A DNA stretch of 64,000 bases from Thereva unica. Taxonomy: Eukaryota; Arthropoda; Insecta; Diptera; Therevidae. The stretch spans positions 103,253,248 to 103,317,247 of the forward strand of contig OX465281.1 in the NCBI GenBank assembly GCA_949987705.1, in the 5' to 3' direction. Under the pieces are notes generated by a model. The model was not told where the DNA came from. It worked only from the letters and a program-made list of their open reading frames with translations, and searched no databases. Shown here piece after piece: positions 1-8,430 of the stretch; the first letter of the stretch is position 1; every line of letters begins with the position of its first letter. The translations under genes and the position numbers were made by a program.

Positions 1-69
1 CTCAGAAGTTAATAGCTATGATGATTGAAAGGCTCTCTGAAAACCTACTCAGGGTGAGTTGCACCAAAT
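1..69. repeat. Left flank: outer end of a MITE interrupted by the Polinton
   Basis: Positions 56-65 read gagttgcacc. The reverse complement of the same ten bases lies at 16413-16422, on the other side of the Polinton. With the Polinton and one copy of the cattga duplication removed, the two flanks form a roughly 360-bp AT-rich sequence with short terminal inverted repeats, as in a MITE. No gene is visible here. The assignment is inferred from the inverted termini only. Confidence 0.45.
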
Positions 70-75
70 CATTGA
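70..75. other. Polinton target-site duplication, left copy (cattga)
   Basis: The six bases cattga directly precede the left terminal repeat and recur at 16117-16122 directly after the right one. Polintons are known to make 6-bp duplications with their retroviral-type integrase, so this fixes the element boundaries to the base. Confidence 0.95.
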
Positions 76-716
76 AGTAGTAGAGCTATGTCACTCCGGG
101 GCCACCTAGGAGGTGGCCCCGTAGTGACATAGGATTTGGGGGGGTCTGAAAGCTCTTTATGTACGTGTACGAGGTGTTTTAGGTTTGTGTCTTGGATAAG
201 GTGGCTTAGAGTTGGTGTATGGAGATGGGTGAAAGCTCTTTATGTGCGTGTATGAGGTGTTTTAGGTTTGTGTCTTGGATAAGGTGACTTGAAAGCTCTT
301 GATGTGGGTGTATGAGGTATTTTTTGGTGTGAGTCATGGATAAGGTGGCTTACAGTTGGTGGTTGGAGATGGGTGAAAGTTCTGGTCTTGGATGTGGTGT
401 AGAACCGGCATGGGATTTGGGGGTGTGACTGAAAGCTCTGGATGTAAGTTTGTGTCTTGGATGGGGTGGCCCAGAGCAGGCATGGGATTTGAAGGTGGTG
501 CAGAACGGGCATGGAATTTGACCCAGAGCAGGAATTGAAGGTGGCGCAGAAATGTCTTGGGATATGGCCCAGAGCTGGCATGGGATTTGGGGATGTGACT
601 TAAGGCTCTGGATGTATGTTTGCGTGGCCCAGAATCGGCATGGGGTGGGAAGTTGGTGCGAGATGTGAGCGCCAGCTGTGAGAAGCTAGTTGAACTAAGA
701 ATTAAAGAAGCTCTTG
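76..716 (+). repeat. Polinton left terminal inverted repeat (641 bp)
   Basis: It pairs with 15476-16116 as an inverted copy; each left coordinate x matches 16192-x. Differences seen by eye are at 219 and three sites within about 625-651. Internally it is built of degenerate direct repeats around gaaagctct and tgtgtcttggataaggtgg. A through-reading frame (240-581 minus) follows from this low-complexity structure and is not a convincing gene. Confidence 0.96.
86..132. other. Near-perfect hairpin close to the left element terminus
   Basis: Positions 86-107 and 111-132 are inverted copies with a single mismatch (position 96) and a 3-nt loop at 108-110, giving a 22-bp GC-rich stem starting ten bases inside the element. 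The same structure is present at the other end (16060-16106). It may be a cruciform or replication-origin signal for protein-primed initiation; that role is inference. Confidence 0.85.
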
Positions 717-1740
717 GGGAACCTTTGGATAAATTTCTCTGTGAGTGGAATTAAACTAAGCTGTGTGTGTGTGTGTGTGTGTGTGGGGGATTGAGAGCTT
801 TGGTTTCGAGATGTTTTCTGTAGTATTAATTCTGGTGCTTTGGAATGAGCTTTGATTCTGGAGCAAAAATATACATATAATTCAGTGAAGAACTGGACTT
901 TCAAGTAACACTAAGAATTAAATTAAGCTTTAGCTGAGATGGCTATATATTATTCTCGACAACAACCCGGTGCGATCTGTAAGCTATGATCTGGATTGCA
1001 ACCATATGCCATGATATATTATTATTATTATTATTATCTTCCAAAGAATTTTTAATGAGAATACTCACCTCAAGTCGCAATATTATAACAACCGCAACTT
1101 GAAAATTGCTAAGTGGTCAAAAAGATGAAAAAGATATTTCCCATAAGCATCAACAATGCAGCGAAGGCTCCCATTTTCATCAGACTTGTGATGCTGGATA
1201 TATTACATTTTTAAACAATAAATTTAAGGTAAAATACCTTTCACAAACCACAAATATTACACACACTAAGAAGTGGCAAAAAGCTGCCGCAAAAAATACT
1301 CGGTCACATACTAAAAACAATGAAGATTCCCATTATCAGCTAACTTATGCCTTAATTATTCAATCTTGAACGTATTGGATAAATTCTATTATTTAAACTG
1401 ATCACCTTAAGTGCTAATTGTACCCAATGAGTAAATTTTAATAACGGTTAAATAAGAAAACATCGGATTCCTTATCAAGCAAAGATGTGAAAATTTCAGT
1501 CTTCTCATGCTGCGAACGTTTATTGAGATAAACAAAGTGCATCAGTGAATGTAATCAGCAAGTTAGTACTGAAAAGAAAAAAGTTAAACGGCAGAGCAAA
1601 CTTCTGAAATAATTAATAAAGTTAGGGCATTAAAAAGAATTGTTGTTGTTGTAATAGCTACAAATAAAAACCCTATTAATTAGAACACATATTATTTTTA
1701 TTCTGATAAATCATACAATTATTTGTTTATTCAAGACACT
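717..1740. other. Polinton subterminal region without a recognised gene
   Basis: This stretch contains a (GT)n microsatellite at about 762-785 and an ATT trinucleotide run at about 1017-1040. An 87-codon open frame at 1106-1369 plus has no recognisable features and ordinary AT-rich composition. An AATAAA for the minus-strand gene ending at 1741 is visible at 1696-1701 (tttatt on the plus strand). I see no other gene here. Confidence 0.5.
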
Positions 1741-2115
1741 TCACTTCTTTTTGTTGTTGTTGTTAGGATTGTAAAAATTAGGGATTTCACTTGAATTATC
1801 GGTATAAAAACTATAATTAACTGGAATGGCGTCAATTTGTACAAACTTGAAAATAAATGTCTTCCCCTGCGGTCCAGAATTGATTACGTGGAAATTTCCT
1901 TTGTTGTTGATGTCTTGTAAGGCTGCATCAGAAAGTGAACTGTACCTGGCTGGTAGCAAAAGCTGATACTCCTCTAACTCAAGATGAATCCGAACACCAT
2001 ACACTGTTTCAAGCCTGCTTGCAGATTTTATTTTATATGGGGTTCCAAACTCCATGTCGGACATCCTTAAGTATGGTGAGTATTCCAAGCTTTTGAGTTC
2101 TGTTGCTGTATCCAT
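1741..2115 (-). CDS. Small conserved Polinton protein, possible OB-like nucleic-acid binder
   Basis: This 124-residue protein has no transmembrane segment or signal peptide. Its middle has alternating hydrophobic strands around 'YGVRIHLELEEYQLLLPARY' and then a Leu-Ser-Asp-Ala helix. From memory, a similar pattern (YG-x-R/K followed by strands and LP-x-R-Y/F) occurs in small accessory proteins next to the polymerase in other insect Polintons, but no function is established. The strand-rich layout would suit an OB-type single-stranded DNA-binding protein; that is inference. It is divergent from the polymerase gene, with a TATA-like box at 2189-2195 on its own strand about 75 bp before the ATG, and ends in an Asn/Lys run coded by trinucleotide repeats. 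AATAAA follows the stop. Confidence 0.6.
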   Translation of the reverse strand: MDTATELKSLEYSPYLRMSDMEFGTPYKIKSASRLETVYGVRIHLELEEYQLLLPARYSSLSDAALQDINNKGNFHVINSGPQGKTFIFKFVQIDAIPVNYSFYTDNSSEIPNFYNPNNNNKKK

Positions 2116-2188
2116 GTTTCTGGGGCTGATGCTGTTGATCTCCAGGTGGTTGGGGTTGAACTGCTAGCGTTCTCCTTCACAGTTCTCA

Positions 2189-2195
2189 TTATATA
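2189..2195 (-). promoter_or_regulatory. TATA box for the 1741-2115 gene
   Basis: The minus strand reads TATATAA here, about 75 bp upstream of the ATG at 2115, a spacing compatible with a 40-50 nt leader. It forms one half of a divergent promoter region whose other half is the polymerase TATA box. Confidence 0.5.
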
Positions 2196-2246
2196 CCCTA
2201 AATCTAGAAACATGATTGAACTTGTCCATGAGTCCGCAGCACATAG

Positions 2247-2552
2247 ATGCACCTGTCTAAACAACTTTGGGGTGGAAGTTTTCATGATGCACCTGTGTAA
2301 ACAACTTTTGGGGCCTAGGAATTCGCTACGTCAGCAGTTTTTGCACCTGCGTGAGAAAGCTATAGACCGGAAGTTGGTAAATTGAATTGAATTCCATGCA
2401 CCTGTGTAAACAACTTTTGGGGGGAAGGGGTAGGGATTTGCCTGTCTGTGACTATGGTGATGCAATTCCATCTAAGACAGCCGGATACCGGAAGTTGGTA
2501 AATTTTGTACTTGTCCATGAGTTCCATGCACCTATGTAAACAACACTTAGGG
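2247..2552. repeat. Four degenerate direct repeats in the divergent promoter region
   Basis: A block of the form atgcacctgtgtaaacaact followed by t/g-rich sequence occurs at 2247, 2287, 2397 and 2526, with shared secondary blocks (ccggaagttggtaaatt at about 2368 and 2490). The copies lie between the divergent starts at 2115 and 2804. They could be regulatory (enhancer or origin-like iterons) or the remains of local duplication. Confidence 0.7.
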
Positions 2553-2618
2553 TCAGGAATTTGCTACATAGGCAGATTTGCATGATCGAACTTGTTCATG
2601 TTGTGCAATTGCGGGTAT

Positions 2619-2625
2619 TATAAAA
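2619..2625 (+). promoter_or_regulatory. TATA box for the DNA polymerase gene
   Basis: TATAAAA lies 185 bp upstream of the polymerase ATG at 2804, so a start near 2650 would give a leader of about 150 nt. It is the best TATA match on the plus strand in this interval. Confidence 0.5.
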
Positions 2626-2803
2626 GAAGCAGTAGCAGTAGTATTTTCACAGTTTACAACGAGCATCCCGCGAGTTAACTAGTAAAGTGTTATTAATTAC
2701 GACTCCTGCTAATACTGGTGATTTTAACAGTGAGCATCCAACCAATTTAACAAGTGCTAAGTGAAAAGTTTTGTTTTTGTTATTAATTATTATAACTTTT
2801 AAA

Positions 2804-5800
2804 ATGGATACACGCAGCATTATGAGTGGACTAAATAAGCAAGCAGCAGATTGCTTAAGGGACAGAGACGCTGCGCAAAGTGTTATTATTACAAAGGTGT
2901 GTGGTTTATTTATTAAAAAAATAAAAGCAGCATGCAGGGTTGAAAAGCGGAATGGGACCAAACAACACTATCAAAATTGTATTGCGCAACTAAGAGGCTT
3001 ACAAGTATTGTTGAAAGCTGGCAGCAGCCACCATGGAGCAGGTGTGCAGGAAGGAGGAAGAACTGAAAAAAGAAGTGCTCGTGTACGCTGGGAAGAGCTG
3101 CATAATGCGTTTGCATCACGAATCAGGACAGGCGTCATCATTAATATAAAGCACATCGAAGTGAAGCAATTTTTAAAGGATGGTTATGCTTTGTTTGAGC
3201 GGCGTGTTAAGAACATCTTAAAGAAGCATAATTTCATCAAGACATCAACGACTTTAAGCTGCGAGTATGTTAAGCATGGTGTCAATGATGGTGATGTGAT
3301 AAGTGATATAAAATACTTTCACACCAAAACTACGCCCATTGGGAGCACCGATCATCTGGAACAGTGGTTTTTGAAAAACGTGCAGGATGATCTATTGACC
3401 CAGGTTGAGGAGTTCCAAGAGAAAGATAGCGGCTGGGCCTTACATACCATAGTGAACTTAATGGTGCACATAAACAAATACGAGCCATTAAGAGGATCGT
3501 CATTTATAAAATTGCCGCAAAGCATCGCAGCAAAGCAGGCATGCGTAAATGTGAGGAATAATGACAATGCATGTTTTGCGTGGGCAGTGGTCTCTGCTTT
3601 GTATCCAGTAGAGCACGGGGATCATGCTTATAGAACATCAAAGTACCCGCACTACAACAATGTGCTAAACTTGAGCGGTATCACTCTTCCAGTTACACTG
3701 AGTCAAATAAAAATATTTGAAGCAAACAATGGATTATCGATTAATGTTTTCATACTGGAAAAGGAAAAGACAAATGAATACACGACTGTTCCAGCTTACT
3801 TAACGAAGAAGAAATTGGATAAACACATCAACCTGCTAATGATAAAGTCAGATTATGACTGCAGTGAGGATGGTGATGATAGTGATGGTGATAGTGATAT
3901 TGTTTATCATTTCTGCTGGATTAAAGACTTATCACGTTTGGTGTGTAGCCAGGTTTCTAAAAATAAACATAAAAAATATATCTGCGATAGATGTTTATTT
4001 TATTTTTATACTGAAGAAATGCTCGCAGCGCATGTGTCTGAGTGTGAAAAGGTGAATGACTGTAAAGTTGCTTTTCACAAGGAGAAATTTATCACTTTTA
4101 AAAATTATAATTACAAGAATCCGGTACCATTTACAGTATATGCAGATTTGGAGTCGGTATTGATACCTGTTACCGATGGTGGTAGTAATGGTGATAAAAC
4201 GAGAAAAATTCAAGAACATGAAGTTCATAGTATTGGATTATATTTTCACTGCTACTACGATGACTCTTTATCATTTTACCGATCAAATCGTGGAAAAACG
4301 TGTCTTCAATGGTTTACATTGCAGCTGCAGGAGATCGCAAATATAGCCGAAGAGCAAATAAAGGATATAAAACCACTAGCACCGTTATCAGCGCAGGAAA
4401 AGTGCATTCAATTAAACCAACCATGCTGCCATATATGCGAGAAACCCTTTGCGCTTGGTGAAACCAGAGTGAGGGATCATTGCCACCTCACAGGCAAATA
4501 TCGTGGACCAGCACACAACAGCTGCAACATCAATTATAATGATTGTCGCAACATCCCAGTCATTTTCCACAATTTATCAGGATATGATGCGCATTTCATA
4601 ATCAAGGATGTAGCACTAACCATACCAGGAAAAGTGGATCTTTTACCGTTGAACAAAGAGCGGTACATTTCATTTACCAAACACATTGAAAATAGCTCCA
4701 TCAAGCTGAGATTCATCGACTCTTATAGATTTATGGATGAATCTTTGGATAAACTAGCCGGACTGCTGCCTAAGGAAAAATTAAAAATAACAAAAGCTCA
4801 ATGGCAAGATCTGGATGATGAAAGCTTCAACCTTCTCACGCGCAAAGGAGTTTTTCCATATGACTTCATCGATGGCTGGGATAAATTGGAGTGTAATAGT
4901 TTACCTAGCGTGGAGCATTTTTATAATAAAATGATTGATGAGCCGATAACTGAAAAAGATTATGAACATGCGCAAAAAGTGTGGGAAAAATTTAACATTA
5001 AAAGCCTGGGAGAGTATTCAGATTTGTATTTAAAAACAGATGTTCTTCTGCTGGCGGATATTTTTACAAATTTTAGAGCTATGGGACTGGAGACTTACAA
5101 ACTTGACCCTGCACACGTCTTCACACTACCTGGATATACATGGGTAGCGATGCTGTATTACACGGGAGTGCGCCTAGAAAGGATTATGGATGTTGACATT
5201 CTTTTATTTATTGAAAAATCTTGCCGAGGTGGAATTAGCCAATGCTGCTGCAGATATAGTGAAGCCAACAATAAATATATGAAAAACTTTAAACCGGATG
5301 AAGAAACTAAATATCTGATGTACTATGACGTGAATAATTTATATGGATGGGCCATGTCGCAATCACTTCCAACCGGAAACTTTAAATGGATTGATAATGT
5401 TGATGTTATGAGTGTTGATGATAATTCACCGATCGGCTATATGTTGGAGGTAGATCTTGAATACCCGCAGGAGCTGCATAATTTGCATAAAGATTTTCCA
5501 TTTTGCCCCACTCATTCAGCACCACCAGGATCAAAACAAATCAAACTTTTAACCACTTTACACACCAAAGAAAAATATGTTATACATTACCGCAACCTAA
5601 AACAATGTTTATCACATGGACTAATACTCAAGAAAATTCACCGCATTCTGCAGTTCGATCAATCACCATGGCTTAAACCATATGTGGACTTAAATACAGA
5701 TAAAAGGAAACAAGCCAAAAATGCCTACGAGAAGAACCAATATAAGAAAATAATTAATGCTGTTTTCGGAAAAACTATGGAAAATGTGCGAAAATATTCA

Positions 5801-6574
5801 AACATAAAACTATGTACAAAGTGGGAGGGGCGGTATGGCGCTAGAAACCTCATTGCAGCACCGAATTTCCATAGTCGCGCAATTTTCAATAAAAATTTAG
5901 TAGCAGTTGAATTACGAAAGCTGGTAGTTAAATTCGATAAACCATTATACATTGGTATGGCGATTCTCGATATTTCTAAAATAGCACTGTACGAATTCCA
6001 TTATGACTTTATGCTAAAAGAGTTGGATGCTGATAAATGCAAAATAATGTACATGGATACGGATTCATTAGTATATGAAATAAAAAATGTTGACATATAC
6101 AATATTATGAAGAAAAACATAGATAAATTTGATACTAGTGATTATCCTATGACCAACCAGTTTAATATGCCGCAAGCAAATAAAAAAGTTCCTGGATTGA
6201 TGAAAGATGAATTAAATGGCCGAATAATGACATTGTTTGTAGGCTTAAGGTCTAAAATGTACTCCCTTGAAATAGATGGTGTTGATGAAGTGAAGAAAGC
6301 AAAAGGGGTAAAGAAGAACGTTGTGACGAAAACTTTGCAGATTAGCGACTATATTGAATGTTTGCAAAATTCAAAAAGCAAGATAGCTGAGCAAAAAAGC
6401 ATTCGTTCATATAGTCATAAAGTGTACACTTTAAACCAAGCAAAGATCGCTTTAAACCCACAGGATGATAAACGCTGCATTATGGACAACGGGATCGACA
6501 CTCTACCATGGGGACATTTTTCAGTGCAGCAGCAGCAGCAGCAGCAGCAGCAAGAAGACATGGATGTAGAATAA
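2804..6574 (+). CDS. polB: Protein-primed family B DNA polymerase (pPolB)
   Basis: This 1256-residue polymerase would copy the element's linear genome by protein priming. In order it shows: a basic N-terminal region; an OTU/papain-like motif 'DNACFAWAVV' at about residue 255; a Cys/His finger ('CDRC...H...C') near 392-416; exonuclease motif I 'YADLES' near 446; an endonuclease VII-like Cys/His cluster ('CHIC' and 'DHCHLTGKYRG') near 540-577; Exo II 'NLSGYDAHF' near 589; Exo III 'YSDLYLKTD' near 740; polymerase motif A 'DVNNLYGW' near 840; motif B 'NAVFGKT' near 985; and motif C 'MDTDS' near 1085. The exonuclease and polymerase motifs look complete. The ATG at 2804 is preferred; the frame stays open upstream to 2771 but without an ATG. 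The C-terminus carries a CAG-coded polyglutamine run. AATAAA occurs at 6607-6612. Confidence 0.95.
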   Translation: MDTRSIMSGLNKQAADCLRDRDAAQSVIITKVCGLFIKKIKAACRVEKRNGTKQHYQNCIAQLRGLQVLLKAGSSHHGAGVQEGGRTEKRSARVRWEELHNAFASRIRTGVIINIKHIEVKQFLKDGYALFERRVKNILKKHNFIKTSTTLSCEYVKHGVNDGDVISDIKYFHTKTTPIGSTDHLEQWFLKNVQDDLLTQVEEFQEKDSGWALHTIVNLMVHINKYEPLRGSSFIKLPQSIAAKQACVNVRNNDNACFAWAVVSALYPVEHGDHAYRTSKYPHYNNVLNLSGITLPVTLSQIKIFEANNGLSINVFILEKEKTNEYTTVPAYLTKKKLDKHINLLMIKSDYDCSEDGDDSDGDSDIVYHFCWIKDLSRLVCSQVSKNKHKKYICDRCLFYFYTEEMLAAHVSECEKVNDCKVAFHKEKFITFKNYNYKNPVPFTVYADLESVLIPVTDGGSNGDKTRKIQEHEVHSIGLYFHCYYDDSLSFYRSNRGKTCLQWFTLQLQEIANIAEEQIKDIKPLAPLSAQEKCIQLNQPCCHICEKPFALGETRVRDHCHLTGKYRGPAHNSCNINYNDCRNIPVIFHNLSGYDAHFIIKDVALTIPGKVDLLPLNKERYISFTKHIENSSIKLRFIDSYRFMDESLDKLAGLLPKEKLKITKAQWQDLDDESFNLLTRKGVFPYDFIDGWDKLECNSLPSVEHFYNKMIDEPITEKDYEHAQKVWEKFNIKSLGEYSDLYLKTDVLLLADIFTNFRAMGLETYKLDPAHVFTLPGYTWVAMLYYTGVRLERIMDVDILLFIEKSCRGGISQCCCRYSEANNKYMKNFKPDEETKYLMYYDVNNLYGWAMSQSLPTGNFKWIDNVDVMSVDDNSPIGYMLEVDLEYPQELHNLHKDFPFCPTHSAPPGSKQIKLLTTLHTKEKYVIHYRNLKQCLSHGLILKKIHRILQFDQSPWLKPYVDLNTDKRKQAKNAYEKNQYKKIINAVFGKTMENVRKYSNIKLCTKWEGRYGARNLIAAPNFHSRAIFNKNLVAVELRKLVVKFDKPLYIGMAILDISKIALYEFHYDFMLKELDADKCKIMYMDTDSLVYEIKNVDIYNIMKKNIDKFDTSDYPMTNQFNMPQANKKVPGLMKDELNGRIMTLFVGLRSKMYSLEIDGVDEVKKAKGVKKNVVTKTLQISDYIECLQNSKSKIAEQKSIRSYSHKVYTLNQAKIALNPQDDKRCIMDNGIDTLPWGHFSVQQQQQQQQQEDMDVE

Positions 6575-6629
6575 AATTCACACAAGTGCAATATGTAAAT
6601 AGTATGAATAAAAGAATAATTATAACTTT

Positions 6630-7106
6630 TTATAAAAAATTTGTTTTATTTAAAAATTCCCTTATTACAAAAACATTTTTCAGAGCACATCGGCCTTCGT
6701 GTATTATGCAGGATAAGAAGCCATTTGTTGTTGTTGTTGTTGTTGATAGTTTGGGGCATCCCTCCTCTTCTACATCATATATGGTTAGCTCCTCTCCAAA
6801 TAATTCCTGAATCCATTGTTTCTTTTTAGCTCCTTTAACATAGATTATTTTATCATGCAGCAGATCTCCAACTGAATATAGTGTGCGGTAGGGAATGTAT
6901 CCATCACCCCATCTGAATCCATGATGATTGCGTCTGAGCCACTCAACTTGTTTCTTTTCAGATCGAGTTAGTTGTTTATGTGCAAATGGTGGTTGGAATA
7001 TGTAGTGCTGCATTTGATTTTCACAATTTAAAAGGGCCAATTCTTTGAAAATAAATTGATTGTTTTGTAATTTGAATCCTTGAAGATCGATGATAATGGC
7101 ATCCAT
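6630..7106 (-). CDS. DEDD/RNase H-like nuclease-like Polinton protein
   Basis: This 158-residue protein starts 'MDAIIIDLQGF', where hydrophobic residues followed by D-x-Q resemble the first exonuclease motif of DEDD-type 3'-5' exonucleases (usually D-x-E). Near its C-terminus is 'HEGRCALKNVF', which resembles the third motif (H...AL.D) with Asn in place of Asp. Proteins of this shape are recalled from other insect Polintons. Activity is doubtful because acidic residues are replaced, so it may be a structural or inactive derivative. The ATG lies one base after the major-capsid stop codon (7110-7108), which suggests coupled translation. A Thr homopolymer coded by trinucleotide repeats sits before the C-terminal motif. 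An in-frame extension to 7115 lacks an ATG. Confidence 0.65.
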   Translation of the reverse strand: MDAIIIDLQGFKLQNNQFIFKELALLNCENQMQHYIFQPPFAHKQLTRSEKKQVEWLRRNHHGFRWGDGYIPYRTLYSVGDLLHDKIIYVKGAKKKQWIQELFGEELTIYDVEEEGCPKLSTTTTTTNGFLSCIIHEGRCALKNVFVIREFLNKTNFL

Positions 7107-7107
7107 T

Positions 7108-8307
7108 TCAAGCAATTTTCCTGACTTCGTTGGTTAGAGGTGTATATTCCACCATTCGGTCATGTAGCAATAAACAGTATGCTGTTGTGTTAGTGGGAAC
7201 GTTTTCCGATGTTTTGAATTCCAACCTTATATCCACAGGACCTGTTTTAATGGTTTCGTTTTGCCGAGAGCAATCAATGACTACGATCGGAGCATCACGC
7301 ATAAACTCTTCCCTTGAGAGTAGTGGCTGCAACTGGCGTCCATAGTATGAAGTTTGGAATTTTATATACATATCATATAGGAGAGCGTATTTATGAGCAT
7401 CAAATTTCAAGTTCAGGTCATCATATGGGTATGATTCCGAATTCAAGTGCACTTTAACATCTGTCAGCTTGCAGTGGTCAAACTTACTGACATCCTTTGT
7501 TTTATCATTTTTACGATTTGTTTGGAGAGCTAGTATGACATATCGGGGCTTTTCCATCTGCGATGACGTTTTGACAGACCACGTGTGATGAGTCGTTGCT
7601 GGTAGCGTGGGGTACTCGTATATGTCCCAGCTCCTAAATGGCATTTGTATTTCACGACCGCTTTCAATGATTTTATATAAAGCAATTTTCTCATGATCGG
7701 CCACATTAACATGGGGAATGCGCCACTGAAGTTTCGAGATTGAGATGTTTACATCATCTGTCGGTGATATGACCGCATCTTCATCCATCCTGCTTCGTAT
7801 TAATATGAGTTCATGTTTAGCGTTGGCAATAATTTTATTGTAATCTTCAGCAAAGCCCAGCAATGTTTTTAGAGGGATGCAGAAATTGAAGAATCCGTGG
7901 GGGGATGTAATTGATTTATCTGGCGACCAACTAGCGTTGTATAACATGCGACTCTCATTTGGGTTTAATGATATGTAATTTTTTAGTGTTGTTGCTATTC
8001 CAAGATTTCGAGTTCTATCAATTTCTACACCATTGATTTCATAGCGAATTTCCTCAAAGAGAAACGCTATAGCATTATTTACTAGCCCTGCAGTGCTGGA
8101 TATTGTTCCGTCAGGTTTAGTTACTGTTCCCTCAATGTATATGAAACTTTCAGCTGGGAGGATATACAGGTCTTGGTTTTGCACCGAAATGCGGGTTTCA
8201 TCACTGTTTTTAAATGAAGAGGTGAACGATGAGTAAGTGTGGTAGTCAATTTTTGTTATGCTATTGTCATGGCTCGTGCCTTCAGTAATATCCAAGATGT
8301 TGTTCAT
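7108..8307 (-). CDS. mcp: Major capsid protein (double jelly-roll)
   Basis: This 399-residue protein has the N-terminal signature of insect Polinton hexon-like proteins: a short polar leader, then 'RISVQNQDLYILPAESF' followed by 'YIEGTV'. Strand-rich sequence runs throughout, with no transmembrane segment. Polinton major capsid proteins are established as double-jelly-roll folds related to adenovirus hexon and virophage capsids; assignment here is by family memory and position. It would form the icosahedral shell with the penton protein at 8431-9147, packaged by the ATPase at 10453-11136. Its ATG overlaps the stop of a 37-codon ORF (ATGA at 8307-8304), and the next gene begins one base after its stop. 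A TATA-like box lies at 8422-8427. Confidence 0.85.
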   Translation of the reverse strand: MNNILDITEGTSHDNSITKIDYHTYSSFTSSFKNSDETRISVQNQDLYILPAESFIYIEGTVTKPDGTISSTAGLVNNAIAFLFEEIRYEINGVEIDRTRNLGIATTLKNYISLNPNESRMLYNASWSPDKSITSPHGFFNFCIPLKTLLGFAEDYNKIIANAKHELILIRSRMDEDAVISPTDDVNISISKLQWRIPHVNVADHEKIALYKIIESGREIQMPFRSWDIYEYPTLPATTHHTWSVKTSSQMEKPRYVILALQTNRKNDKTKDVSKFDHCKLTDVKVHLNSESYPYDDLNLKFDAHKYALLYDMYIKFQTSYYGRQLQPLLSREEFMRDAPIVVIDCSRQNETIKTGPVDIRLEFKTSENVPTNTTAYCLLLHDRMVEYTPLTNEVRKIA

Positions 8308-8417
8308 TGCTTCAAATTTAGTCCTATTGATTTTAGAAATTGTATATTATCAGCTCTCAGTTGACGTCTTGTTCGCTTCAAGGTTGTCGGTTGACTAATG
8401 TTTTCCGTGAAGTTCAT
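8304..8417 (-). CDS. 37-residue micro-ORF overlapping the major-capsid start
   Basis: An ATG-initiated frame of 37 codons fills the gap between the penton gene (ends 8431) and the major capsid gene. Its TGA stop shares bases with the capsid ATG (ATGA at 8307-8304). The product is basic in the middle ('LKRTRRQLRADN') and ends 'FLKSIGLNLKQ'. A short basic peptide ending in a Phe-Leu-x-Ser-(I/L)-Gly-x motif is recalled from other insect Polintons, which supports it as a real gene, but this could not be searched. Against it, a TATA-like sequence at 8422-8427 is so close that a start 30 bp further would exclude this ATG. In that case it would have to be read from a longer penton transcript. Confidence 0.55.
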   Translation of the reverse strand: MNFTENISQPTTLKRTRRQLRADNIQFLKSIGLNLKQ

Positions 8418-8421
8418 CCTG

Positions 8422-8427
8422 TTTATA
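8422..8427 (-). promoter_or_regulatory. Candidate TATA box ahead of the major capsid gene
   Basis: The minus strand reads TATAAA just after the penton stop codon and about 115 bp before the capsid ATG. Initiation 25-30 bp downstream would give a roughly 90-nt capsid leader and skip the micro-ORF start. Confidence 0.4.
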
Positions 8428-8430
8428 TGC

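Noticed and set aside
240..581. 113-codon frame in the left terminal repeat (and its twin at 15611-15952)
   Set aside because: It is identical in both inverted repeats and made of degenerate repeats rich in Thr/His/Pro. No start context or family features; a by-product of low-complexity DNA.
1106..1369. 87-codon plus-strand gene
   Set aside because: AT-rich, no recognised features, no promoter; cannot be supported.
2067..2285. 72-codon minus frame overlapping the small left gene
   Set aside because: It overlaps the repeats and TATA box of the divergent promoter and has no family features.
2771..2803. Upstream extension of the polymerase frame
   Set aside because: It has no ATG; the first ATG is at 2804.
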